From Atopsyche davidsoni (lineage: Eukaryota > Arthropoda > Insecta > Trichoptera > Hydrobiosidae), in contig JAILWY010000025.1 of assembly GCA_022113835.1 (NCBI GenBank), positions 1,240,001 through 1,304,000 on the forward strand: 64,000 nucleotides of DNA, given 5' to 3'. Below, one piece after another: positions 43,901 to 59,500 of the stretch (position 1 is its first letter; each line of letters begins with the position of its first letter). The notes under the pieces are model-generated. The model had not been told where the DNA came from, ran no database searches, and worked only from the letters and a program-made list of their open reading frames with translations. Made by a program: the position numbers and the translations under genes.

Positions 43901-46900
43901 ATTATTATGTTAAGTCACGAGAAAGACTAAAATTCATCCAACAGATTAGTGAAATCAGTTTGATTTAGAATATATTCCTTGTTACGTTTTAACATTGCAT
44001 TGTGCAAAGTTTTAGATGAGTTTTTTAGCAGTGTTAATTTGCATTGCGGACAGGTGTATTTGTTTGTTGTATATACATAGTATATAATTAACAAGTCATG
44101 CCTTACATGTTTGTGGCTAGGTATAATAAATAATTGTGTATAACTATTTTTGTTGTCAACTTCTATGTTTGACTGGTGCTCTTGTCTTTTCTTATCGCAG
44201 ATATAATATAATTTACATTGGCATTTCAGCGATAATGAAAAGTATTTCTATGAGATGGAACTTTTTCGACATACCTGAACTTGGACGGTTCTTCTCACTT
44301 TCCTGCAGCTTCCGGTGTAGTAGAGTCGTCTGACAAAAGCCCACAGGAACTTGATGCATCTCGTAAAGAGTTTGCCGAAATCGGCCAGCAGGATCAAGAA
44401 CAGGGGGATTCCGAACACTGCATACACAATCGTGATTGCTCGCCCTGTCGTTGTGGAAGGAGCAATGTGGCCATAACCTGAAAATATTACAAATCATCAT
44501 CAGTTTTTTTTCTTCTCCTTTCTTAGTTTTTTTTTGGGCAAGCGAAAAACATCAAAGAGCCTATGACCATTCTACTCGTTTAGAGTGAGTGAAGGCTCAG
44601 TTAGCTAACAGTGTGTCTCTGATAAGATTTTTGCTTAAGGCTTAATTCTTTCCTTTCAACTTGGAGAGAAATAAAAAATTAAACAGAGCATAAAACCTGA
44701 ATTAACCTGTTGCTCCGACCGTATTCATACCATGACACAAATTTCGATTTGAGTTTCAGCGTTTCCTTTGTTACAAAATGGAGTTTTGTTTTTTATCACA
44801 TACATATTATGAATTATACTTAAACAAAAATATCATACTGAAAATAATGCGAATGTCGGTAACATAAATAGGCACAGATGATGAACCCACTTCGAGAACT
44901 TTGTTATATTTGATAATAAGTAATGAAAGAAAAATAAACAAATAACAAACTTTGAAAATCATTCAAGACGGATCAAAGTTTTTTTTATTTCTTAAGTGTA
45001 AAAAATATCACTCGCATCATACGATGCTGTTAATCTAATAATCATACCCAATTTTTCAGTTGCAATTATATACAAATGACAGATTCCTTCAGAGTGCTTT
45101 TATAACAAGGGTTGCAGCCTAACTTCCGTTTTATCTTACCAATGGTTGTGACAACGGTCAGGCAGTACACTATTGCGTTCATGAAGGACCAGGCCTTCTG
45201 TCCGCTGTAGGAGTGCACTCCGGCCTCGTGTGCGGTGTGCAACTGCGTTTCGAACTCCCACAGCTTCTTCCTAGCCATCGACTTCCAGTCCTCCTCCCTT
45301 AGATTGTGACTTCCCTGCCAGAGAGAGTCGATGAAGTCCCTCTTCACCCTCCTCACTCCGCACTTGTAAAAGTTCTCGAAGGCTCCTTCCGTGTAGCGAA
45401 ATATGAATCCGCCCAGACCGCAGAATATGGACAGAATTATCAGATCGCTGAAGCATCTGTTCCGAAGAGATTTCATGATTTGGCACTCCTTGGCTTGCTC
45501 GATGTTGAAATCTTTCCATATTCTTCGGCAGTTTGTTTTCATGGTTTTCAGTTTCAGAACTCTCGTCGGTTGCACTGCTGGGCACTCCATGTCCTCAAAT
45601 TTATAAAGGTTCTCGTCGACTTTTTCTGTTTTTTCTTTGGCTTCCTTAGGTTTCGGTTTCGGTTTGGCTTTGGGCATTTTTTCTTTTTTATCCGGTTCTT
45701 TCTTTTCTGGTGCTTTGTTTTCTTGTTCAACCTTTTCCGGTTCCTTGATTTCTATTTCTTGCGTTGTGACTTCTGCTTGTTTTACCTCTACGCTATCAGT
45801 TTTACCTTCCGATTTTATTTCTAGTGCGATTTCAGTTTCCTTTTCATTTTGCAATAGTGTTAGTTTTTTAGTAAGCTCCGCGCTCTTTTTCCTCAAGTCA
45901 AAATCAGACTCATCCTCGCTATTGGAGGAAGTGTAGCAGGAGCTGGTGATTTCAGACTGACTGGCGTCAACATACCCCGAGCTCCTTCTACTCCGTTCCT
46001 GCTCCATACTCTTTCTTTGCGCTCTCCTAAAGCTTTCCATTCTTTCTTTTTCGCTTAGAATTTCTATTGTCTTAGGACAGGATACACCTCTAGATCTAGA
46101 CCTCCTAGGAGTCGATGGTGTTTTTTGTGGTGTCATTAATTGGCGAGCAGGTTCTTCGATTGTTCTATTAACAATAGAAGTTTTCATATCTTCGTCCGGG
46201 ACAGAAACGCTTCTTCCTCTTGCTTTTTCAAGCAAGTCTACTATATCTGACGTTGTTTTGGTCATCTCTATCCCAGTGGTGTCCAGCGGCGTTTCCGCCC
46301 TCGTGACGGACTGGGTCCGTTTGTTCTCCGATCTTTCTCTAACGCTTCTCTTGATGGCCGCTATCGTCCTTCTCCGCTCTTTAGGTTTCGGTGGTTTTTG
46401 TGGGGTTTGCTCTTGTGCGTCTACTCTATGACTGGCTTGATCTTCGCTCATCTCACTCTCACTCGTCCGCCCCTAAAACGCACACGGATATTACTCTTGT
46501 GTTCTTATTTACAATATTACACACTTTGATGTTAAAGGGGGTTCGCTGGGATTTACCTGACTTCTCGTGCCTGACTTGCTGCGTTTGGGTTTGACGGGAG
46601 GACCATCAGCCTGCTTTGGGGGCTGAGTTACTGGGGGTGAGGTCGGTTCTTTCAGTTTACTCGTGTTAGCATTACTGGTGTTATTAGTAGGCATTTTAAG
46701 ACTGGATTGTTTGGGTTTAATAGAAGAGACCGGCTCGGGTTTTGCAGTCGGTTGCGTTTGTGGCATGTTAGTCTCCTTTTTGGTTTGTTTTAAAGCGGTT
46801 TTTTCCTTTGCGGGGGCAGAAGTTGGCGGTTTTTTGGAACTGGGTGGGGTTGAAAGTTGGAAACCAGATTTCTGTTGCACTGGAGAGGTCGGGCTAGGTG

Positions 46901-47561
46901 GAACTGACAGCGAAGCCTTTTTCTGAGCATCCTCGATGATTAGTGAACTCCTTCTGCTGGAATCGGAGTCTTCCTTGGGACTGAGAGCGTACACGGGAGA
47001 CGTCGAGAGAAGTTTATTTCCTGGGTCGATAAAACTACCCTTTCTTTGCAGACCTTCGATTTCTTCCTTGCTTGGCAAAGCGAACGGCGATATACTTCTC
47101 CTCCTCCGTTCCCTTGCTACTTCCTCCTGCTGCACTCTGATGGCGTCGATGTCTATATCGTCGTTATCTTTTTCTCTCTTCCTTTCCTGGAGTTTTCGTC
47201 TCATCTCCAAGTATATATCATCGGCTTCTTCGCTAGGGCTTCTAGCCGGTTTGTTGTTGTCCTCTTCGTCGGTAGTCGTTGTGTCCTCATGAGGGATCTG
47301 CGCCCTGCTCGGCTCGGGAGTCTTCTCCCTGGTGCGGACGCCCTGGGCCCTGTTCTTCGTCATCAGCCTTCGCTTTCTGGCTGTGGAGGCATTCTGGACT
47401 TGCTCGGTGGTTACAATTTTTTCAGCCGCCTTCAGAGCTTCCTTGTCCATCTTCTCCTTTTTGATTGACGGCACTCGCACAGCGACAGCGGTCTGAGTCT
47501 CGGACTCCGCCCTAAAGCTGGGAGTCTTTTTTAAACTCGACGATGGCTTCGTGGGCTCCAT
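40925..47561 (-). CDS. Two-pore-domain K+ channel (K2P/TWK type), isoform A, 1101 aa
   Basis: Coding exons are 47,561-46,557 (phase 0), 46,472-45,140 (phase 1), 44,477-44,275 (phase 0), 42,589-42,491 (phase 0) and 41,590-40,925 (stop TAA). A long Ser/Lys/Glu-rich cytoplasmic N-terminus (residues 1-675) includes KKTPSFRAE, RRRRSISPFALPS and a charged EKKEPDKKEK region. TM1 is about 676-698 (LIILSIFCGLGGFIF), pore 1 is TTIGYGH at 777-783, TM2 about 794-815, TM3 about 970-992 (ISVAITCLIIYIFLGASIYVV region), pore 2 is TIGFGD at 1010-1015 and TM4 about 1024-1046. This is the four-TM/two-pore layout of a plasma-membrane leak K+ channel subunit, acting as a dimer. Exons 3-5 are shared with isoform B; exons 1-2 are specific to A. 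All junctions keep frame. Confidence 0.85.
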
Positions 47562-50500
47562 ATCAATGGGACGAAGTAATTCACTGTTTATATATTATTA
47601 AACAGCTTGTAAGCATTTTTAACTCCTTTTCTAAAACAAATAAACAAATACTTAATAAAAATAATTGACTTATATGAATACTTAAAAAAAAAAAAAAAAA
47701 ACAACCAGGTGTAGGCCTGGAATAGGCAATATCGCTTGATACTGCGCTATTATAATAATGACAAGTAACAAAAATAAAAACGTACGATGTCTAAAAATAA
47801 AAATTATAAAATACTCCAGAGTGCAACACTTACCTGGGCGCACGCAGTTCAGAGCGGAATACTTAGCACGGTGTACCTTTAAACGCAGCAAAACAATAAA
47901 AACTAATTCACTGAACACATTCCGACAGTTCACTTTATAATTCACAAAGGGAAAAGTCGGATTAAGCTCGTCGGGTCGTGGGTTCGTGTCGTCGTCTCGC
48001 GACTCGGCGCCGCTGCCGACGAATGCGTAAAGCTCTGGCCGCCGTCAGTGCCACCGAAAATAAACCAGCGCACGAAACTCACAGTCACTCGCATGTTTTG
48101 GCGGAAAACTTCTAAATGACCACGTTTAATACATTTTGAATACACGCACGAGCTTATTTATACGATGTGTGCTTTGAACAAGCAAGTAAATAACATTTTG
48201 ACGGGTCACTGAAAACGATCTGAAAATTTTGAAGAACGCGAAACTGAGAAATTTAAAAATACATGTGTTTTGGACATTTTTTGAGAATCAATCACTGAAA
48301 CCGATCAACGGTTCGTTAATAAATTATGAACGTTTATTACTTAAGTGAAATAAATGGTAGGCCGCTAAATAATATACGATATGCTGATGACACTGTCCTC
48401 TTCAAATCGAAATATGGCTGTATAGGAGAATCCTTAAAACACCATGGGCTCACCGCATCATAAATGAAAGAGTATTGCACAGTATGCGCAAAGAACGGGA
48501 ACTCCTGATGTTGGTTAAGAAGCGAAAGGTCCTCTATTTTGGCCACATTTTTCATGTCAATAAGTATGGCATCCTCCAGCTGCATCAATCAATCACTGAA
48601 ACCGATCAACGGTTCGTTAATAAATTATGGATTTCTCATGTGTTTTGGCGCAACCTTCATGCACGTTTATTACTTGTTAAGTGAAATAAATATTAGGCCG
48701 CTAAATAATATACGATATGCTGATGACACTGTCCTCTTAGCAGACAGTGCTAACGACCTGCAAATCGAAAAATGGCTGTATAGGAGAATCCTTAAAACAC
48801 CATGGGCTCACCGCATCATAAATGAAAGAGTATTGCACAGTATGCGCAAAGAACGGGAACTCCTGACGTTGGTTAAGAAGCGAAAGGTCCCCTATTTTGG
48901 CCACATTTTTCATAACAATAAGTATGGCATCCTCCAGCTGATTATCCAAGGAAAAAGGAAGAAGGAAGTTGCGCCAGTGGCTGGAGATCGGAAGTGCAGC
49001 CGGATTGGTGAGACTGGCTCAGGATAGAGACATGTTCAAGGAAATAGTCTCCAACCTCCTATGAGGAGAGGCAACAGAAGAAGAAGAATACTTGTTTTAA
49101 TCTAGCCACATATTTACTTATAATATATGCGCTTTCGTGTATGTATTCGTCATTATTCCTAAGGTTCTTGAGAGGCGAAAGCTCTTACAAACGAAAATGA
49201 CCGTAATCTTCGAGCCATTCAGCTAACCATCTTTGATGTTTATTGACCGATTTTGCTGTTGACCGATTTCTTGCCGAGACATTGTGGGCCAAAAAGTTGG
49301 CAAGTTGTCGTTTCAAATGACGCAGGTCATAAAAAAAATGAATGACGAGTCGGTAAAACAGAAAACATGTCTTGATGGGTAAAAATGGAATTCTCTGGAA
49401 AATGAGGTCAAAAGAACCCAAGAAAGAAAATTAATACGGACAAAGCTCAAAATAATTGTCTATATATATATATATATAAATTAAAAGCATGCAGTGGCGT
49501 GCGTTAAGTCTTAAATTAAACCAAGCTGCTTTGTTTAAATATAAATAATAGCGTTATATGTACATATAATTTTTAGGATTTGTATGGACCGCACTCCACT
49601 GATATGTTGAGTAAATTTACATTTGACGATGAAGTATTAATAGACAAATGCTTTTAAACTATTGATTTATCTATTGTAAGGTATATAAAAGTTGAAGATT
49701 TTTCGCACTCCATGAGTACCTCCATAAAAAAAACCCATTGGCCAAACTGTATCAGTATTGGTATTGAATTATGGTACACTTAAACTTTTGGTGTCACAGT
49801 GAGATGTCGTGGTTACTGCAGTTCAAAAATAAACTGTCAGTCTAAAATAAACCGGCTGGCACCATATCACACTGGGTGATCACGAAATAAATATCATCGC
49901 TTGGGGCAGGTCCTCGAAATGGCCAAACCACTCGACCATATAAATAGCCACACTTTTAAAAGCTATCCGGTGTTTTCCACGGTTGACGAAAAGATAAACG
50001 AGACTCAGAAACAGCAACGAAACTCAACAAGTAATTATTAAATATTAAATGGCTATATATATTGCTGGGTGTTTACTCGATTGACGGTTCACTGACCATT
50101 GATTATTCTTTCAGCAACTGGACGTCAATCACAGATAAAATATTAATAAAAAAGACACGCCTAATGAACGTGTCAGTCTGAATTTTTTGGCATGTTTACT
50201 CACTTGTAAGTCTAAATCTAAAGATTGGATATGACTATCCAAATTACTAAAATATTTGACGAACATAAAAAAATTCACTTGCGCGTTATATATAAATATT
50301 TAAAAAAATTATTTCATTTTTAAATCCCACTTCATATGTAAATAGCCGTTTGGCTAGAAGGGTTCAATTTTTTTTTTTTTTATACGTATTTGCGGTTCAA
50401 GCATGGAGTGCTACAATTTAAACCAGTGTGTCGTGGATTCTTTGAATCGTGACTCTGCTTTCGATCTTACGTAATGGTTGCGTCTTTGAATGATAATTTA

Positions 50501-53500
50501 ATATTATTTATGAAACTTATTGCGATTTCAGTATATCTCGGGTTTTATTTTTGGATACGCGTAGGCATTTTGTTTGAAAAATCTTCGTGAAACTTTATTC
50601 GGTTGTATTTCATCTGCTTCAAAAGCTTTTTTTTCAGTCAGCACGTTTATTTTTTTTAAGATTGACTGAATCTGGCAAATATCAAATATAATATTACGTT
50701 TTTTTTTAATTCTATGCTTTGATTAGATTTATTACATATAAGTATTTTTATTATTAAGTTATTTGATATTTATTAAAATAAAGAGTGGTTGAGCTATCAA
50801 ATGGTTTTTAGAATTATATATATATACATATATACAGTTTGCCCTTAAAGCATGTTTTTCAATCAGAAAGAAAACACGGAAATAGTATATTTTATACTTG
50901 ATATTATGCGCTATGTTTTCGTTTGAAATATAAACAGTCGAGTGAAACAGTTTAAAGGTTTCTTCACGACAATGATGGGGTTGAAAACCGCACCCCATGG
51001 CCATCGCAACACTCCAACCAGCCATAATCAATTTGATATTTATGTTTCATAAAAATTAATTTTGCTTTAAAAGGACTGTTATCATTTACAGACTAGATAA
51101 AAAATTTAAATAAAATACTTAAAAAATACCTATAAAATATAATTTATCAACACGCGTAAATCTAAAAACAGCTTGGATATTGCTTGTATTTTCTATCGCT
51201 AGATGGCAGTCTATTGACTGAAAAATTTCCTGAAAAAGCTCGCTTAAAGCTTATTATTATTTCCGCAAGGAGGCATCACAATATGAACCAAACAAATATT
51301 CTAAACATAATTTTCTACTTAAGACATAGTGGATTAATTTTGAAGTAAATTCGTTTTCCTTGAAAATGACTCTAGCGTGGAATCTTCGAAAGCTTTACGG
51401 AACACTATACTTATTTGGTGTTCTATTATTTTAGCTGCTATATCATTAGATTCAATGGAGTGAAATATACTGATTTGATAAAATTAATGATTGACGAACC
51501 CTGTCAAAAAATAGTTATTTTGAGGCAAAGTAAGTATTTCACGAAGAAAAATCATGGTTTGTAAGAGCAAACGCAAACTGCACGTCTACAGGTCAAGCAG
51601 ATAAATTCGGACCTCAAGATGGTCTTTTTACCAACTTGTTTATTAATAGTGAGTTGGGTGTGATGTAGATGTTTTTCACGTTGGGTAATTCTGGTCCACA
51701 GATGAGACGTAAGATATATGCTACCGCGTCATAAATATCTGTCTGCCCGCAATGCACGCACTAAAGTCATGCTATTTTAATGCAGTTCTGGAACTTTCTT
51801 GGAATGCACTTGAGTCGGTTAAACGCACCGATTTCAGGACTCTGAAACACTGTCGCTAATATTTACAACAGCTTTTGCAACTTTTTACTAAGACGACGAA
51901 AAAAGTTCCAATTTTTTTCCCAAAAGACACAGGTGAAGGTTGGAAATATTTTCTGTAATAAATGATCATTTATTTCTTGTCTGACTCACCGATGGTGGTG
52001 TAGATGGTGCCGCAGTAAAACATGGCGTTCCAGAAAGACCAGGTCTTCTTTGCCTTGTCGGAGCCTCCCTGCTTGACCCACTGCGCGAAGTGCACCTCAA
52101 ACTCATCCAGGTGCTGCAGAGCTTCTCCTCTCCACAGCCCAGCATCCTGCAAGGGAGTATAGCGTATATCTTTACCATTGGGTAAACGTGCCCAAACCAT
52201 ATTTGATTTTCATTACAGCCAAATATATCTAGAAATACGAGGAATTTTGATACAGCATGCGATGAGATCAACTCTCCTTGGAGAAAACTAAGACTCGATT
52301 GAGTTGAACAGGATTTATCACTTATCGATAAAATTGTTTTTAAACAACCAATATGAATAACAAATTCGAATAGCTAAGTCTAAAACAGCTCTTAAAAATA
52401 TTTTAATATATGGTGTTAATAAATTCTTTACCTCTTGTAAGTGTGGTTTTCTAGACATCAGCCTTAAGTTCTCAACAAACTCGTACTTCCGTGAGAGGAT
52501 GTCAGTGTTCACGACTTTTTCATGTGACCCTGAAAGAAAGAAAAAAAAAAAAGGTTTTGTTCCATATAAAATATATAAAATTAGGTTAACCCTATTTATA
52601 AAATAATCTTTAGGGGGGAAATTAAGTATTAAATCAACATGAGAAATACATTTGTGAATTTTGTGAAGACTTAGGGGAGTGATCGCTCTCACTTAGCTAA
52701 TTTGTTTAAGGTTTTTTTGGCTTCTAAAGCCTCCCCAACCTTCTCGCTATCGACTCATGGCAGACATGCTGGTGATATATATATTTTTTTCAGTTTATTT
52801 CAGATAAGTATATAAGCTTACTAGGCGCCAGTCGTGCTGGCTCAATTTCGACTATCAATGGTAAGCCAACCATCTACAGTTATAATAAAAAAAAAACCTA
52901 TGAATATTAATTAACTGGTCGTAACACTCTCTACAGGGTGCATCCAAAAGTTTATCAGACTTTTTGAGTAGGTATTATTTTAACTACAAAACCATTAAAT
53001 TTGTGATTACTCTTGTGGCGGAGTATAGACGCTATGTTTATTTTACTAGACTGACCATTAATTTATTGGATTTTGGGGAATGGCAGATATCAAATATGCT
53101 CGTAGATTAACAGGCTGCTTTATATGGTTTTCAAATCCCTGAAGTTGGCCCCAGTACCGATACTGAAACGAAAATCAAATAACGGATATTTATGGATAAA
53201 AAAATCCGCACAGTTTATTGATAAAAATGACTGGTCGAAAAATTCGTATCAAGTTTGAAATCACCCTGTATAGTTATATTATTGAATAAGCTTTAAAAAA
53301 ACTGGAACATCTTATAAAAGCTAATAAAATAGCTTTTTTGTTATTATTTTATTGGACCTTCTAAAAAACAAAATTTTTTTTTCTTATAAAAACTCACATG
53401 TACTTGTATTACATACCATAGTGGTTAAATTTTTTTGGAGATATAAATATTCATATTATATATATAAAAGAATAATATAAAGCATCCAAAACACGCTGTG

Positions 53501-56500
53501 ACACAATCGATCGCCAAAATGTGATTGACCAGCAGAGTCTCCTTATTTTTGGTATTATAAAATAAATCAAACTTAAAAGAGGAGCTTCAGCCAATTTATA
53601 GTTTGTGTACCTCTGGATTAAATATATATCGATCAAACAACTATAGTATTCAAATAGTCTCAAATTTAAAGTTTTTAGCCCACCTATGGGTATAAATACT
53701 TTAAAATGGCGACTGGTTGAGTCAATTGACGTTAATTTATATATTTCAGCATGAAAATAGCTTAACGGTTTTCAGTTTTAAAAAATTTCAGACCAATTTA
53801 TAGTTCACGGTGTTTGGTGTTTTTTCCGATAAAACAGAAAAAATAGCAATATCGATCTGTAAGATGCATTTATTTATTTTTGGATGTAAAATCTCTCTAA
53901 AACGAAATATTATTATCGATAGAAATTAAAGAGCCTCGGACGTCCTTGGGTTACTGTAGAAAAAATTACTGCAAGATGAGTGAAGCTTAGATGCATGCAA
54001 TCCCTATTAAAAGAATTCATTCATACACTTACATCCATTCATATGATCTACACTGTCAGATATGTTATGAGCCCGCAAGTGAAGCTGCCAATTATCACAA
54101 GGAAAAAGATAACCGGCCTTGTCAATAAGCACAAGTATTTAAAAAATATCACTAGGAAGGCTTTTATGAAAGAGAGCGTTTCAAGTCGAGTGAGAAATCG
54201 AAACCACTCCAGACGATGTCCTCAAAAATCAACACACTAGAAAACACATGTATTATTATCGCATTTAAAACAAAAAAATGATTTCGTAACTCATGAAAAT
54301 GCCATTGACCCAAATATCACAGCTTTTTTTCAGCTCTGTGACAGAAATTTCAGTCGCATTCGTATTTCTGTTGTCGCGTTGCGTCCCGAACTGAAAATAA
54401 ATCTCCCCCTCGGCGAGTGTTTCAGTTCGCAATTGTTTTACAACGATCAGCTGTTTTGTAGCTTCTAGCATTAAAACATTTAATGTGGGTATTCCCGCTA
54501 CAGTAATTTGTTTTACTATTTGTAAAGTGTTTAAAATGTGGTCTTGTACAATAAACGCGAGCTCCCATGACATCCAGTCGCCGTATCTTATGGTTTAAGA
54601 TTTAATGTTTCAATTTGAAAACATCGTCATTATTGGTGTCCTTTGTGGGATTGCTTCATGAAAATCTCTCATCAATTGAATAACACCTTAACACCTCCCT
54701 AATAATAATAAAAAATATTGAAAAAACACTGAAATATGAATTATCAACATTTTTATTGATTTCCCAAAATACTCATTTTAATAATTAAACCGTCTCTAAT
54801 TAAAATCATTTCTATGCGAAATAGCAATAAAAATCAATAAATTATATTATTTTAAGAAAATATTTCTGTATTTATAAAATATTATTTCAATACTTTCAAG
54901 CAATGAAAATAAAAATGTGATTAATCGTGGTTTATTTTTAATGAGAAAATCGTAGAGTTTTAAAAGTGAATTCTTGCGTAGATCTTTAAAATTGCCGTGT
55001 TTAACAAATAATGTGTTGTGATTTTCATAAACACAGGGTTTTTTAATATAATTAATTGTCACCTTGGATTCCACGCATTAGAGCGTGTTATTTTTAATTC
55101 CTTCAGTAAATTGCACAAATAGTTGAGATAAAAGTAAACAACTCGATAAAAACATACTTCAGCACAAAAATCTCATGTCTGAGCGGAAGACGCGTAATAT
55201 CACATAATCTAAATGAGTAGTTGTGTTAAGTGTTTGGGGAAATTTCATACAGAAAAATCATAAAAACTTTCATCGGTGAAGGTTTTTTCGAATTGGGTTT
55301 TTTTTTCCTTAATAATATAAATCCCAGCATAATTGATAAGAACAGAAAAGTACCCAATATTCTGCCCCAAGACCCAAACGGGAGGCGATTTCAGTTTCAG
55401 GCTCCTTGATATTAATAATTCATCTTGAAAAACACAAGAGTCTTTTAACGTGTCAGGGAAAATTCAATTTGAGATACCCACTCGTTAAAGGTTTTTTTGT
55501 TTATTTTCTTGTCTCAGTAAAATAAATGAAAAAATCGCCCCCCAGGGAGGAGAATCTCAAACCGATATCATAAAGTCACGAATGTTTAATCTGATCTCAA
55601 GTGTCAATATGTATTGCTAACATTTAAAAATTAAACTGAGTAATAAAAAAAAGGAAATTTGTAGCAAAAAACTTGAAGTCACGATCACGTAACGATCATA
55701 CTTTTTCAGGATTTTGTAAATATGAAGTTTCGGAGGTTTGTAAATGCTACGTGCTGGATTCAAAGTAAACGTACTGTCTTTGGTTGTATAAAAAGACACA
55801 AATTATTGCAACCATACTGGAATGTAAAAAAATATTAAATAAGCAGAAAAAAGCACTTGTTGTCAAACAGGTCTTTTATATGTATATAATGCCTTTACAC
55901 AAAATTCATGAAATAAATGTCTAAGTATGTTTAAACAAAACATAGGAAGCAGAAGACCATTAACTAGTCCATCACAGTTGACATTTACCATAAAACCATT
56001 AATAAAATTATTACAGCGATCGTATGGTCCAAAACTTTAATTTAATGCGTTTTATTTATTACCTAGTTCTTAAAATCCTCAAACGATGGTTATTTCATTT
56101 TATTGTTTTTCTCCGAAATTTTGAACTCGTCTGAAAAAACCTCAGAAAGGCGAAAGCATTGAATCACAAAAATCATTGTAGCCTTCTTTGAATATCCTTA
56201 TTTATAAAGCGGGATAATCAATCAAAGTCTAGGTTTACTGGGACATACGTGAGGATTCATTAAATCCAGGCCAGTTTTCATCGCTGAAATAAAGAAAGAC
56301 AAACAGTCGCTAAATTAAATTCACAGCTCGGACACTAATACCCAACGACTTCTTGTAAAAACACGACATAATTCTGATGCTAAGAGATTTCTTTGAAAGA
56401 AGATCTCTTAGCGGGCTCCAAGCTTTCATTAAGTTTTTTCGGTGCTTTTGAACTGAAAACTGAAAACATACGAGTCACGCCTGAAAGCTTTGTGTTTACA

Positions 56501-59500
56501 AAAATAAAACATTCACTTTCGGTTGGAAATAATTAGTGATTTTTTTATATTGAATTAAACAGAAGGTTTTATCCATACGTGGATATTTGGACGACACTTG
56601 TGAGTGTTATTCAACATTTCAGGTGAGATCCAAACACACCTTTTGATTGTCGTTACCTGGCGCATAGTTTTTACGACTACAACGATTCTATACAAAAGTG
56701 AGAATTAATAATCGATTTTTAAACAAAATGACAAATGCACAATTACAAAATTTTTATATTACATCACAATTTATATTATTTGCGAGCCTTTTCGCCTATC
56801 AAGTTTAAATAACCACTTGCCGATTTCTTGTTTTTATTAAACCAGTACACCGTGGATGTATATTAAACTGCTTTTTTGTGACAAAAAATCTATTTTATTG
56901 GAAGAGAGAGTGGGTATGTGAGATTTTAATTGTCTTGGCATGTGTCGCATCTATTTTGACTTGGAATCACAGAATCGAAGGAGATGATCGCGGATTCAGA
57001 AAGAGCTCTGCTGTCCGTCTTCGCCTGACTCACTCCACGGAAATACATCAACGAAGAATCGTCTTCTTTCTAATGACACCCGACATGTTTAATCAATTTA
57101 TCAGTTGGTTTGTTGACAGCAAGACTATACTTTCGGAATGTGACATGTGTCTGAGATTCGTTTACATTCAAGCTAATTAGATTCGAGCAAATCATACCGT
57201 GAATTGCAAACAAGCGAGAAATATACTAAATGAAGCACTCACACATAATATGTACTATATAAATAGATTTAAAAAATATATTATTTACAATATTTTTTTA
57301 TTATTATTAAGTAGGTTTGAGTCAATTTAAAAGTAATGCAACAGCGTTACCAAGTTTTGTTCTATCCAAGAAATATAAACAACTAATAGACACCGCTTTT
57401 GTATAAACAAACTGCAATAATAATTTTGAACTTATAATGATTAGAGATAATCTACATTCATGCCAAGTCATTAAATTTTAATATAATAGGACTCTTATTA
57501 TAGATTTAGTATTTTCATAGTGCGTTTGTAGGTTTAGGTGGTCGTTTTTGTTATATGCACTCAGTTTTTGGGTGTTTTTTCGAATCATTGTCTGTGTATG
57601 TATTATCAAAACGATTCGGTCCCGATACAGACACTATCAACAAAGAACTAAAATGCCATAATATCAAGCAAAAAAACACGATATTGCATATATAAATTAA
57701 GTTTTCTTATTGCATTATTTTTAAATAGTAGTAATTAGTCAAAGAAAGACAGTTTTTTTGATATAAAGAAATTTCATGCGTAGTTTATATTTTTCAGGAA
57801 GTCTTAATTTTCCTGAGAGTTTTTCAAAACATTTGTAAACCCTTGTTAAATCAATAAAAACTTACAGATTTCAACTTATAAATATAGAGAAACTACAAAG
57901 ACGAAAAGTATCGGTACTCAGTCGTTAGCAGTCTCTTAGGTCTTCAAATTTATTTGATGTATATTTACAAAACTTCATCATTCTAAGAATCATAATATCA
58001 TTGTTTTCCGGTTAATATTTGCATAACATCTCAATTCACAAAACAACTAATGTGCGTTAAAAATGATTTTCATGACGTATGTGTCCACGTCTTTTGTGTT
58101 TACAAAACATTTATAAATAATCTATTGAAAACAAGTTCATAATAACTAATCACAACGTGGCTTTAAAAGTTGGTTACATATTTTTTTCAATTTCAAAAAA
58201 TTATCTCAACAAACTTCTCAGTATTTTTATTTGAGATTCTCATTATTTTAATATCACACCATTTTGTGTAAGTGTAAATATATATATATATATTTTATAA
58301 ATATATCTTAAATATCAATATAAACACTGTACCAGTATAACCTGTTTGGCTCCGTAGCCAACAGCTAAGCACGACAGCATCGATAGTCTCTTAAATAGTT
58401 GTTTGTCCAGAGGTTTAAATAACACAATACTCGTTCACAATAAAACCTTTGATTATTTATATTTATATGAAAATTTGTATTATTAAATAATACATTTTAA
58501 CATGTTCAAAATATTGACTAACATTATTTTATCAGTGACGAAAATATCTATCAATCCCATGGAAAAAAAAATTGAGGGAAGTACTATAAAATGTGGTGAA
58601 ATCTCGATGGAGATTCACCAAATGTTATGTCGTCTCAGTTCTCCTTTGTGGAGTCAAAGCTTGGACACTCTACTATGCAAAGAATAGAGGCGCCAGAAAT
58701 GTGGCTGTATAGGAGAATCCTTAAAACACCATGGGTTGACCGCCTTACAAAGAGTCTTGCCCAGAATGCGCAAAGAAAGGAAACTTTTGGTTAACTTGGC
58801 GTTGGTAAAGAAGCGAAATTTCTCCTATTTTGGTCACATTTTTCATAACAATAAGTATAGCATCCTCCAGCTGATTATCCAAAAAAATGGACGAAGAATT
58901 TGCTCCAGTGTTTGGAAATCGGAAGTGTAGCCGAATTGGTGAGACTGGCCCAGGATAGAGACATGTTCGAGGAAGTGGTCACCAACCTCCTATGAGGAGA
59001 GACAACTGAAGAAGAAGACGGAAAAAATAGTTTGTACATTCTATATATATATAACTGTATAGAATGTATAACATGTATATAAGTTTAAAAAGGGGTAGTT
59101 TATCTAACATACCTTCAACAGCCACAAAGATAGCCGCCCCGGCCGCAGTGAAGCCGAGGATGACCAAGAACAGGAAAATGTGCGTGAACCACTTTTTGGA
59201 CCACTTGCTAATTTTATTGTACAGCCAGAAAGCCAGCTTCTCCCCGACGCTCAGTCCGGACTTGGCCGTGTTCATGGTGAAGTCCTTCATCCCCTCGAAC
59301 TGCTTGAACATGAACTCGGACGCCTTGTTCTGGTGCATCTGGTTGAAGGGGTTGTAGTACTGCCCGTTCTGGTCCACGGCCGACCCCTGCACCATCGGGG
59401 GCATGCCGCCGAAGTTCTGGATGTTGGCCTGGTACAGGGGGTTGGTGTGGATCGTGATGCCGGGATTCTGCGGGATCCTCTGGGCCGTGTAGCATCCGTA

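Noticed and set aside
45306..45936. Plus-strand open frames of 99-172 residues rich in Phe/Leu
   Set aside because: They are the antisense of the Lys/Glu-rich linker of channel exon A2; the minus-strand reading has splice sites and channel motifs.
47046..47468. Plus-strand frames opposite channel exon A1
   Set aside because: Antisense shadows of the Ser/Arg-rich N-terminus; no splice or start context.
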